A stretch of 64,000 nt of DNA from Maratus speciosus (taxonomy: Eukaryota; Arthropoda; Arachnida; Araneae; Salticidae). Every line of letters starts with the position of its first letter. Positions within the stretch are counted from its first letter, which is position 1. The position numbers and the translations under genes were made by a program. The stretch lies in the NCBI GenBank assembly GCA_963932465.1, contig OZ010795.1:524525451-524589450 (forward strand), read 5' to 3'. The notes beneath the pieces were generated by a model. That model had not been told where the DNA came from. It did no database searches and was given only the letters and a program-made list of their open reading frames with translations. Shown here piece after piece: positions 1 to 10,324 of the stretch.

Positions 1-199
1 GCACTTATTGGAAATTACGCCATAAAAACTATATTTACATGTGAATTTTAAAAGAGAAAGGATATTGTAAAATAAATAAATTAACATGCGTTAGAAATCT
101 GAAATAGAACAAATTACGTCACATTACACTTATTATGCAAAATGAACAAAAAATAGTATTGCAAAACAGTTTAAATTTAAAAATTGCGCGTTACAAAAT

Positions 200-1185
200 A
201 TTAGAGGTTAAATATTAGATTTTTTCAAAGTTTTATTATTTGTCGTTTGATGTGAGGTGTTCAGCTATAAGTATGCAAATTTTTATGTTTCCAACATAAT
301 TAGGGGCTGAGTTAGAAAAATTGCTTAAAATACACAAGTTAGAGACCGGAGGATTAAATATGACATTTTCAAAATTTTATGATTTATCGTGTTATCGCAA
401 GTGTTCTGCTATAAGTATGCAAACTTTCATGTCTCCAACTTAATTAGGGGCTGAGTTAGAAAAATTGCTTAAAATACACAAGTTAGAGCCCAGAGGGTTA
501 AATAATAGACTTTTTTCAAAATTTCATTATTTGTCGTTTGATGTGAGGTGTTCAGCTATAAGTATGCAAAATGTCATGTCTCCAACTTAATTAGGGGCTG
601 AGTTAGAAAAATTGCTTAAAATACACAAGTTAGAGCCCATAGGGTTAAATAATAGACTTTTTGAAAATTTTATTATTTGTCGTTTGATGTGAGGTGTTCA
701 GCTATAAGTATGCAAAATGTCATGTCTCCAATTTAATTAGGGGCTGAGTTAGAAAAATTGCTTTAAATACACAAGTTAGAGACCGGAGGGTTAAATATGA
801 CTTTTCCAAAATTTTATGATTTATCGTGTTATCGCAAGTGTTCAGCTATAAGTATGCAAACTTTCATGTCTCCAACTTAATTAGGGGCTGAGTTAGAAAA
901 ATTTCTTTAAATACACAAGTTAGAGCCCAAAGGGTTAAATATTAAGCCTTTTTCAAAATTTTATTATTTGTCGTTTGATGTGAGATGTTCAGCTACAACT
1001 ATGCAAAATTTCATGTCTCCAACTTAATTAAATTAGGGGCTGAGTTAGAAAAATTGCTTAAAATACACAAGTTAGAGCCCAGAGGGTTAAATATTAGACT
1101 TTTTCAAAATTTTATTATTTGCCGTTTGATGTGTGGTGCTCAGCTATAAGTATGCAAATTTTCAAGTCTCCGACATTTATAGTTT
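200..1185 (+). repeat. Tandem array of about 146-bp units (left arm)
   Basis: About 6.5 degenerate copies. The landmark TAGGGGCTGAGTTAG occurs at about 301, 445, 592, 738, 882 and 1034, which gives steps of 144, 147, 146, 144 and 152 bases. The last step carries an extra 8 bases (a local AATTAAATT duplication). Each unit also carries GCTATAAGTATGCAAA and TTAGAGCCCAGAGGG. The period matches the length of DNA wrapped on one nucleosome. No reading frame runs through the array. Confidence 0.9.
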
Positions 1186-1412
1186 CTGAGTACGGGCTCT
1201 GTGACAGACGGACAAACAGACAGACAAAGGAGTGAGACAGGTGGGGTTTCGTTAGATGAACGAAACTCTAAAAACATGCTGCGGATGATTGTAACAACAT
1301 CCTAAAATTACATTACCATCAGCGATCTACCAATCCCGAATTTAGTTTATATTCGTTTCATATATTCTTATTCTTTTGTGCGGCCCTGTAAAATAATTAT
1401 CATTATTATATA

Positions 1413-1758
1413 CAGTAAAACCTCTGAATAGCGGACACCCCGAGAATGCAGAATTTGTCCTCTATTTAGAGGTGACCGCTACTGAGAATAAAACATGTAC
1501 AGTTATTTAAGTGTTGGTAATCGAAAAAATGTCCGCTAAATAGAGGTATCCGCTAATCGGGTGTGTCCGCTATGGAGGCTTTACCAGTAAAACTTCTGAA
1601 TAGCGAACACCTCGGGAGGGCAGAATTTGTTCTCTATTTGGAGGTGTCCGCTACTGAGAGTAAAAAATGTACAGTTATTTAAGGGTTGGTAATCGAAAAA
1701 ATGCCCGCTAAATAGAGGTGTCCACTAATCGGGTGAGTCCGTTATGGAAGTTTTACTG
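1413..1758 (+). mobile_element. Pogo/Tigger-type MITE, tandem dimer
   Basis: Two head-to-tail copies of about 172 bases, each opening with CAGTAAAACYTCTGAATAGC and closing with the inverse (TATGGARGYTTTACTG). The first is preceded by TA, the usual target duplication of pogo-type elements. The junction near 1585 shares the terminal bases of both copies. Internal sequence is a small imperfect palindrome with no coding capacity. These ends match the surviving end of the Tigger transposase gene at 14565-14687, which is a candidate for the mobilising family. Confidence 0.75.
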
Positions 1759-2420
1759 CATAATAATATCGTCCTTTACAAGAAAATTGCATGCTGTATG
1801 ATAGACAGACAGACATCCAGAGAAAGATAACCTCCCGGATCAATAAACACTCATGTCTTTTGTTTTAATCATCCACAATTGTATGTCATACAACATGCCA
1901 GATTTTATACAACAGGCTAAAAACGGTCACCGTGTTACGGAATACTGTATTATTATTTGTTTGCCCACCAAAACTGGTTGCCACGGATTGTTGCAAGGTT
2001 TGTGATCACGTGGCTGAAACTGATCTATTCAATATTACTGCATGCGTATTTTTTTTTATTTGCTCCATGTGTTTAAACCAGTTGTCTACGCAAACATCAA
2101 CCGGTGAAAGTGACGCACACGAAATTTCTGTGACGTATGCAGATAAATTGCGCTTTTTTAAGAGTTTTTTCTATATAATTTTTAAACTGTATGGAACTTA
2201 TTTTTCATAGTAGGTGCATTCAGTAGGCGACCCTCATAGGTACCTTCTGGTGCAATCAGAAACGAAATCCGACAAATATTTTTTTGAGTTATGCTTGACG
2301 AAAGGTTTTTATTAGGCTTTTTTTTTAGTAGGACATGGTGTTAATATCCATCGTAGTAGTAAAGTGTCCGGACAGTAATATTTCGCTGAGTATTAGCCTT
2401 CGCTTCGCTCAGACAATAAT

Positions 2421-3140
2421 AACAATAAATAAGTGAAACGGAAATAAAGGGAAATATCCATATAAGAACTATAAAATAAATTATATTGATATCCATGGAT
2501 TAATATTTTAAAAATGTAGAAAAATGTAAAATAAAATTCAAGTAATAAAAAATATATATTATAAATCGTTAATTGCATCAATTTTCAAAATTAAGCTTTT
2601 AGAGAATGAGACTGATATAAATGAAATTCATGGCAGCTTTTAAATGTCGTGTAGTTAAAAAATAAAAATAGATATTTCTATTTCTTCAACAACAAAAAAA
2701 AAAGAGACTTTAGTAAGTAAAAATAAATGCTCTGCCCAGTATTTTTTGGTAAATGTCTGATAGAAGGCAAGCATAATTGGTTGTAAATTATAAACTTAAA
2801 GTTATTTCACTTCATTCAATAGGTTAGACTAACAGCACCCTCTAGCTTGTCATCAAGAAATAGGAATTACTTATGCAATTCAAGTTTGTCACGATTTCAA
2901 TAATTAATTTAAAAGCAATTAATTCAAAATTCCAGAATTTTTCTAATGGAACATTCAAGTTATTTTCCGTCAAATCTTGACGGGTACTATTTAGTATATA
3001 TATATATATACAGTAAAACCTCTAAATAACGGACAGCTCAGGAGCACGGAAACTGTCCGCTATTGGGAAAATCTCAGATATTCAAAAATTGCTAAAAAAT
3101 GCTTAATGTTTCATTAATTGACTTTTATAGGTCCTAAAAC
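2421..3140. other. Spacer between the fold-back arms
   Basis: AT-rich sequence with no convincing gene. A (TA)n run at 2996-3010 is followed by one truncated pogo-type end (CAGTAAAACCTCTAAATAAC at 3011, homology lost after about 3066). The remainder is unassigned low-complexity DNA. Confidence 0.6.
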
Positions 3141-3895
3141 CTTTATTGTCTGAGCGAAGCGAAATATCACTGTCCGGACACATTACTGCTACGATGCATA
3201 TTAACGCCATGCCCTACTAAAAAAAAGCCTAATAAAAACATTTCGTCAAGCATAACTCAAAAAATATTTGTCGGATTTCGTTTCTGATTGCACCAGAAGG
3301 TACCTATGAGGGCCACCTACTGAATGCACCTACTACGAAAAATAAGTTCCAAACCGTTTAAAAATTATATTAAAAAAACTGATAATAAAGCACAATTTAT
3401 CTGCATACGTCACAGAAATTTGGTGTGCGTCACTTTCAACGTTGGATGTTTTCATAGACAACTGGTTTGAACACATGGAACAAATAATAATAATAAAAAA
3501 AAATACGCACCCAGTAATATTGAATAGATCAGTTTCAACCACGTGATCACAAACCTTGCAACAACACGTGGCAACCAGTTTTGGTGGGCAAACAAATAAT
3601 AATACAGTACTCCATACCACGGTGACCGTTTTTAGCCTGTTTTATAAAATCTGGTCTATTTGTATGACATACAACAGGTTGAATCCGGCTAAAAACTCAG
3701 GCTAAGAGATAGCTGTCAGTCTATCGACTGGAAATTAACAGATTTTTTTAATACTCGTATAACGAAATTTAGAAACAATTGTGGATGATTAAAACAAAAG
3801 ACAGGAGTGTTTATTGCTCAGGGAGTTTATTTTTTTCTGGACGTCTGTCTGTCTATCGTACAGCATGCAATTTTCTTGTAAAGGATGATATTATT

Positions 3896-4066
3896 CAGTA
3901 AAACCTCTATAACGGACACACCCGATTAGTGGACACCTCTATTTAGCGGGCTTTTTCGATTACCAACCCTTAAATAACTGTACATGTTTTACTCTCATTA
4001 GCGAACACCTCCAAATACAGGACAAATTCTGCATTCTCGAGGTGTCCGCTATTCAGAGGTTATACT
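3896..4066 (-). mobile_element. Pogo/Tigger-type MITE, single copy
   Basis: Begins CAGTAAAACCTCTATAACGG and ends AGAGGTTATACTG followed by TA. About 171 bases, inverted relative to the dimer at 1413-1758 and at the equivalent place in the opposite arm. No coding capacity. Confidence 0.75.
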
Positions 4067-4289
4067 GTATATAATGGTTATTTTACAGGGCCGCACAAAA
4101 GAATAAGAATATATGAAACGAATATAAACTAAATTCGGGATTGGTAGATCGCTGATGGTAATGTAATTTTAGGATGTTTTTACAGTCATCTGCAGAATGT
4201 TTTTAGAGTTTCGATCATCTAACGAAACCCTACCTGTCTCACTCCTTTGTCTGTCTGTCTGTCCGTCTGTCACAGAGCCCGTTCTCAGA

Positions 4290-5125
4290 AACTATATATG
4301 TCGGAGACTTGAAAATTTGCATACTTATAGCTGAACACCACACATCAAACAGCAAATAATAAAATTTTGAAAAAGTCTAATATTTAATCCTCTGGGCTCT
4401 AACTTTGTATTTTAAGCACTTTTTCTAACTCAGCCCCTAATAAAATTGGAGACATGAAATTTTACATACTTATAGCTGGACACCTCACATCAAACGACAA
4501 ATATTAAAATTTTGAAAAAGTCTAATATTTAACCCTCTAGGCTCTAACTTGTGTATTTTAATCAAGTTTTCTAACTCAGCCCCTAATTAAGTTGGAGATA
4601 TGACATTTTTGCACACTTATAGCTGAACACCTCACATCAAACGACAAATAATAAAATTTTGAAAAAGGCCTAATATTAAACCCTCTGGGCTCTAACTTAT
4701 GTATTTTAAGCAATTTTTCTAACTCATCCCCTAATTAAGTTGGAGACTTGAAAGTTTGCATACTTATAGCTCAACACTTGCAATAACACAATAAATCATA
4801 AAATTTTGAAAAAGCCATATTTAACCCTCCAGTCTCTAACTTCTGTATTTTAAGCTTTTTTTCTAACTCAGCGCCTAATTATGTGGGAGACATGAAAGTT
4901 TGCATACTTATAGCTGAACACCTCACATCAAACGACAAATAATAAAATTTTGAAAAAGTCTGATATTTAACCCTCTAGGCTCTAACTTGTGTATTTTAAA
5001 CAATTTTTGTAACTCAGCCCCTAATTAAGTTGGAGACGTGAAAGTTTGCATACTTATAGCTGAACAGCTCCCATCAAATGACAAATAATAAAATTTTGAA
5101 AAAGTCTAATATTTAACCTCTAATA
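4290..5125 (-). repeat. Tandem array of about 146-bp units (right arm)
   Basis: Mirror image of the array at 200-1185: repeated CTAACTCAGCCCCTAATTA and GCATACTTATAGCTGAACAC blocks spaced about 145 bases apart, five to six copies. Units differ from one another about as much as from those of the other arm. Confidence 0.85.
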
Positions 5126-5330
5126 TTTTGTCTCGCGTGATTTTTAAATTTAAACTGTTTTGCAATATTATTTTTAGTTCATTTTGCATAATAAGTGTAA
5201 TGTGACGTAATTTTTTTCTATTTAAGTCTTCTAACGCATGTTAATGAATTTATTTTACAATATTCTTTCTCTTTTAAAATTCACATGTAAATATAGTGTT
5301 TATGGCGTAACTTCCAATACGTGCCTGCTT

Positions 5331-5875
5331 TTTATACCTAATTATTCAATTCTAATTTGAAGGTATTTTTCTGTTTATAATAGTAACGTGTAAATATTTT
5401 TTTTATTTGAAGCAAACATTATTGTTTGCGCTGTTTATACAGTTGCCAAAAGTTTTATTTAATACCATTTTCTAAAATATGTAAAAAATATGTGTCGAAA
5501 TGCTGAATATTTGAATTTAAAATAGAAATAAAACCTCAAAAAATGAGTCAAATTAAAAAAAAAATTAATGGAATCTGCACACCGGGATCTTCTATTGAAT
5601 AAAATGATCTAAAAATGATTAAATTCCCAAGTATAGTTTTTGCTCCTATAAAACTTTTTTAATGGAAAGATTTTGTCCAACTTTAGAATTAAATGTCTCT
5701 AAAAATAATTCTTCGATTTGACAACTGTATGCATCAGCGTGTTGATCAAACATTTCTCTATAATACCACCGATTTTCATAATTTTTATGTAACAGTTTTC
5801 TTAATATTAACGAAGAAAGACCTCCGGTAACAAAAAATTCAAAACCGGCGGCGGCAGTGACAGCGTTAGTTACTT
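5331..5875. other. No recognisable gene
   Basis: AT-rich DNA outside the inverted repeat. I see no coding frame, terminal repeats or tandem structure. Confidence 0.5.
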
Positions 5876-5879
5876 TTTT

Positions 5880-6745
5880 TAGAATAGAGATATATATATA
5901 AATGAAAACTTGTCTATCTGTCTGTTTGTAATTCTATAAAAATCCACAATTTTGAAGCCAAAATTGTGAAAAGATACGTACATGTGTATTAAAACATGGC
6001 CAAGGCAACTAAAGTAATCCGGAATCGAAATAATTTATAGTTAATTTTTAATTAATACAAAACCACCAATTTAAAAGCAATTTCTTATCAAATTTAAACA
6101 TTTTTCGTTATAGCAGTTGCCAACAATTAAAAAACACAATAAAATTATACTACAATAATTAATTTTCTACTGCAAGATTTCTACGTGAAAAATGAAAATG
6201 AAATAAATAGTTTGTGGAATTTAAAAAAAGGTGAATATTACATCATAACTTTTCTATTGCAAGATATTCACATAAAAAATGAAAATGAAATAAATAGTTT
6301 GACGAATTCAAATGAATGTGAATATAACTTCATAATTTTTCAATTTCAAGGTTTCCACGTGAAAGAGGAAAATATTACGTCATATTGGAAATATAAAGGA
6401 CGTGGTGAATGTAGTATAACGTCATATGAGTGTGCAAAAAACATATTGAAGCATAATAAAATCCCGATTATGGAAATATTGGGGTATTTTAACATTATTG
6501 CTCCAATTATACATTGAAATAAGTTCATTTAGAGCTGTATTCCTTTGCGTCTGTTATATACATTTATACATTTTTATGTTGTGTTTTCATTTCATTCATG
6601 CGTACAACACTTCGACTGCTTTTTTTAATGTTTGTTTTATGTTGTACTTTAAATTTTGAAATTGATTTTTCAGAACAAACATCCTTCAAATTCTGGGCAA
6701 CGCCGGGCACTTTAGTAACAGATAAATGGCTTTTGTATCTGTACA
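5880..6745 (+). mobile_element. Candidate non-autonomous Helitron-like element with internal minisatellite
   Basis: The left side has GAGATATATATATAAATG followed by a TGTCTATCTGTCTGT stretch, a layout common at the 5' side of arthropod Helitrons. The right side has GGGCAACGCCGGGCAC at about 6697, a GC-rich palindromic motif resembling Helitron 3' hairpins. Between them is a tandem repeat of about 90 bases (6160-6420) that keeps a 110-codon frame open with two near-identical KNENEINSL blocks; this is a repeat artefact and not a protein. A reverse-orientation relative with the same flank and minisatellite lies at 21390-21730. The family call is inferred; no Rep/helicase is present and the exact ends are not fixed. 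Confidence 0.4.
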
Positions 6746-6779
6746 TCTAAGGCTAATATTATAAAGCGCTATAATATTA

Positions 6780-7560
6780 TAAAGTATATTATTAATGCTT
6801 GTACGTTTGTGAGGTGTTATCTCTGGAACTAAATAGCCAACTTAAAAAAAATGTTGATGGCCATCTCTGCTCCGAAAAAAAGACTGTATTTTATGTCAGT
6901 ACAAGAACCTATATCGCTGCAAGAGCAAAAAAGTTCTAAAATTTCTTTCTCTCATTTCTGCGATATTGATTGCGTTAGAAACTTTAAATTTGGTGCGGTA
7001 GTTACTTTTAAGATGTAAATACTCGTAATGAACGCTCTCTAAAAGGTTAAATTTGACGGATAAACGTAAACATTTCTAGAAAGTTTCTAAACTATGATTT
7101 ATTTGGAATACTGAAATTTTTGGGATACTATTGGGGTTAGAAACTAGAACTTTGGCATGATGGTAATTTATAAGATGTAAATGCTCGTTGTAGAACGAAT
7201 TCTAAAAAATCGAAAGACTAAACAAAGCGGAAAAAGATCTAAAGATGATCTAAGTAACGAAGTACATGGAATTGTTAGGAATATAAACATGAAAATTGAC
7301 ATGGCTGTATTTATCATGACGTGAATTCTCGCAATAGAACAATTTCTTAAAATGTCGCTATATGAAATAGTGCAGAAACAAAAAAATTTCGAAAATTTTC
7401 TATTTCTGTGTTACTGCTGAGCCCAAAATCTTGAAATTTTGCTTCGGGTTAGTTTTAAACTATACAATTGTCTCTATGAATGGTTTCTAAAAAATTAAAA
7501 ATTTTAAAAGATGAAATTAAAGGAAAGCGATCTCAATTACCATTAATTTGGAATTATTAG
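6780..7560 (+). repeat. Degenerate tandem repeat, about 150-160 bp period
   Basis: The block GTTAGAAACT...AAGATGTAAATRCTCG is seen near 6975 and again near 7134. Weaker relatives occur near 7280 and 7420, each followed by a CTCTCTAAAA/ATTCTAAAAA-type block. Three to four decayed units, no coding frame. Confidence 0.5.
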
Positions 7561-7685
7561 GTATAGCAACTTTAAATACTTCATAATGCTGCATTTCCTC
7601 CGCAAAACTTGCAATGTAAATGCATCAAAACTGGTAGATACCCACCTAGCATTAAATAAATTGTGTAAATATTGAATAAAGACCT

Positions 7686-8753
7686 GTATGAAACAGTGAG
7701 TAGGTTGCCGGAAAGTACTTGTTAAAGTGTTCCTTCTCTAAGCTTTTCGCTCTCTCGCCAAGGCCAATAACAGAGGGAAGTGCCGTTTTAAATGTGATAT
7801 AAATTTTTTATCTGATTCATTTTTCTAGACATTTTATCATAAGGTCATATTCTCAAGTATCATTAGCAGATTTTTTATACTGAGATTAACTTATTCTGGT
7901 GAAATTTCATAATCGGGTTCATATTGGCGTATGTTAGCTTGCATAATTGGCTGAATAAATAAGTATGGATTTGTAAATTACTTCAAATGACACTTTGACA
8001 GCTCAAAAGTTATGCAGACGATATATTCAGATCTTGTGTCATACTTTATGTTGCAATCAGTGCCGATTTCTTTTATTTAATACATACTAAATACGGTTCA
8101 ACTTGTGCAGAATATGTTTGAAAAAGAAACAATGCAGCGTATGTAGTGGACAGCATACAGTCATCATTTAAATCGAATTGAGCATATCTAAAAAACACTC
8201 TAACGACGTATTGCATGCCACTGTGTATGTGTTCAGTATTTTGATACTATATCAGATTTTGAAGAGAAAATTCCTTAATTCTTAACGACAACCTCGTTGC
8301 ATCCTTGGAAAACAGATATTGTACAATATTAACTATTCCGAGGAAGCACACACCATATAAAGTATATTCCATTCTTCTCAAACTTCATATATTTGTCATT
8401 TAAAGTTACTCAAATTGATGAGAAGCATCTGATTATGCTCTTGACAGCATTTTATACAGTTAAAATTCCGATATAAGATAATTTAGTGTTTCATTTTCTA
8501 TTTTACTTTTAATATATTGCATACTTTCAATTTTATATCCATGCAAGGCTGTCTTGCATGGTTTGCTTTCCCATTTTTTAAGATTTTGTAATTCTACGAT
8601 TTGTTTGATTTCATCATTTCAATTTATCGCAGTATATGGACAATTAAAGAAAACATCTCATTTTCTTTGCTTCCACACGTTATTATTAAATCTATGTTCT
8701 TAGCAATATCGCTCAGACTAATCCCTCTCAGGGAAATCCTTGTTATATGATTA
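7686..8753 (+). repeat. Dispersed repeat family R, long copy
   Basis: The first about 165 bases (7686-7850, GGAAAGTACTTG...AACAGAGGGAAG) and the last about 130 bases (8630-8750, GCAATATCGCTCAGACTAAT) both match 12670-12962, where they lie side by side. A short inverted match to the left block is present at about 10925-10975. The roughly 800 intervening bases hold no open frame. No terminal inverted repeats were recognised, so the class of the element is unknown. Confidence 0.6.
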
Positions 8754-9120
8754 ATTGTCTGAGCGAAGCGAAGGCTAATACACAACGCAGTATTACTTTC
8801 CGGTCAAAAACAGCTACGATGGATATAACCTTTCGTAAAATCTTTCGTCAAGCATAACTCAAAAAATATTTGGCGGATTTCGGTTCTGGTTTTACCAGAA
8901 GGTACCTATGAGGGTAACCTACTGAATGCACCTATTATGAAAAATAAGTTCCAATTCGTTTAAAAATTACATAAAAAAAACTGATAAAAAAGCACAATTT
9001 ATCTACATACGTCACGGAAGTTTAGCGTATGTCATTTTCGCCGGCTGGATGCTTTTGTAGAAAACCGAATTATAGCACATGGAGCAAAGAAAATATGCCC
9101 GCACTAATATTAATGTGCCA
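8754..9120 (+). repeat. Truncated third copy of the fold-back arm
   Basis: Starts with the same TTGTCTGAGCGAAGCGAAG that forms the inner end of both arms of the 1-5330 repeat. It continues through the GTACCTATGAGGG...CTACTGAATGCACC block and the segment corresponding to the paired open frames. Homology fades near 9120. The frame open in the other two copies is interrupted here by a stop (CGC TAA). Confidence 0.8.
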
Positions 9121-9145
9121 AAAAAAAACCCCAAAAAAAACATAT

Positions 9146-10066
9146 TTAAGGTGTTTGCCTACGTACGGAGCAATTTTTTCCAAAAAATCTATTTAATTAT
9201 TTTTTAAACTTATTTTTACTAAGATTAGGACTAGAAAATGTGAAAAAAAGTAAAAAAATATTTCATTTATTGAAAAAAGTTTGGTAAATGGACGAATTTA
9301 TAGTAAAATTTAGTGAAATTTGGCCCGAAACGCAAAACGCTCTAAAGGAAATTCTACTGTATGTATCTTAATTTCCTTTTTACACTTCATATTTATGACA
9401 CTGGTGAAGGCAATGAACTAAAATCTAAGAGATTCTTTAAGTATTTCAAAACTTATAGCATATCGTACCTGTTTACATGTTAATTTTCATAAAATTCAAC
9501 GATGTCATTCCACAAAAACATCCATAAAACAAAAAATATTTATTCTAAATTTAAATCTTTAGTTCATTGCCTTCACAATAGTGTAAAAAACATGTATTTT
9601 TAATTTCATAGTGATATTCCAATAACTTTTTGAGAAATCATGTTTTGCCTATGGAATTTTCACCGAAAATTACATTTTCCAAAAAATGCATTTAAAGTTT
9701 AGATTTATGTTTTACTACAAGAATTTACAGTAATATACATCTAAATTTCTTGGAGCATATTTTTTACATTTCTTATTATTAAACAAATGCATCCAAAATC
9801 GCGAAATTTCTCCAAACATACGACCCTTTAAAAGCAATTTAAAAATTTAAAAATTTTAAATTTTAAAGCCCTTTAAACAGCACTTTCGGTTTGAGTGACA
9901 GCCGTTGAGTAGTTTTAAAACGGCTATAACTCCGGATCTATTTATCGTGCAATAAAAACAAATAAAGTTTTGGAAAGGTAAATAGTTGGTCTTTAATAAA
10001 ATAAAATAAAATAAATTTGACAATTTTGGTTGAAAATTCCATTTTCAACGTAGTCAGATACCTTAA
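9146..10066. mobile_element. TTAA-flanked TIR element with internal hairpin
   Basis: A 921-bp stretch flanked by TTAA on both sides, with imperfect terminal inverted repeats GGTGTTTGCCTACGT and GGTATCTGACTACGT (11 of 15 match). Inside, GAAGGCAATGAACTAAA near 9405 is repeated in inverse near 9560, forming a large internal hairpin. No transposase frame. TTAA targets suggest piggyBac-type mobilisation, but the ends differ from the piggyBac-like MITEs at 46304 and 62778. Confidence 0.5.
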
Positions 10067-10324
10067 ATTTAATCAAACAGGAAAATAAATCTCGATTTTT
10101 TTCCTATTTCAAAGAAAAACGCCCCAATAACGTAGGATTTCAGATTTTACGATAATCTACCCAATAGCATTTTTTAATCGCCAAAAGCAACCAACAATTA
10201 TATTTTGCGTGTAAAAATTTGAAACAGTTATTTTATGTTTAAATAAACAATATTTATTTGTTCCATCATTTATTCTTAATTTATTTATTTTTGTTTTTTT
10301 AGTATTTTAAATGAAATTTGGGTG

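Larger units (their letters stand above)
1..2420 (+). repeat. Left arm of a giant inverted repeat (fold-back element)
   Basis: This arm is matched in reverse complement by 3141-5330. The outer edges pair (the first bases of the window pair with the stretch ending near 5325), and the inner edges pair at the motif TTGTCTGAGCGAAGCGAAG (seen reversed near 2400-2418 and forward at 3147). In order the arm holds a unique outer 180 bases, a tandem array, a short CAGACAGACA-type stretch with a small AACGAAA/TTTCGTT palindrome, a pogo-type MITE dimer and about 650 bases with an open frame. It begins at the window edge, so the true outer end may lie upstream. This looks like a non-autonomous fold-back element or two head-to-head copies of one repeat; no transposase is present. 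Confidence 0.85.
3141..5330 (-). repeat. Right arm of the giant inverted repeat
   Basis: Reverse-complement partner of 1-2420, diverged by scattered substitutions and short indels. It carries the same components in mirror order: TTGTCTGAGCGAAGCGAA at 3147, the open-frame segment (3333-3620), a single pogo MITE (3896-4066), the dinucleotide-like GTCTGTCTGTC stretch (4250-4270) and the 146-bp array. It is shorter than the left arm mainly because it has one MITE rather than two. Confidence 0.85.

Noticed and set aside
200..1185. CRISPR-like regular repeats
   Set aside because: Units are about 146 bp, degenerate and without separate spacers, in eukaryotic DNA.
6185..6517. 110-codon open frame with repeated KNENEINSL blocks
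   Set aside because: It is carried by a 90-bp minisatellite; the mirrored copy at 21390-21730 is not open in the same frame, so it is not a gene.
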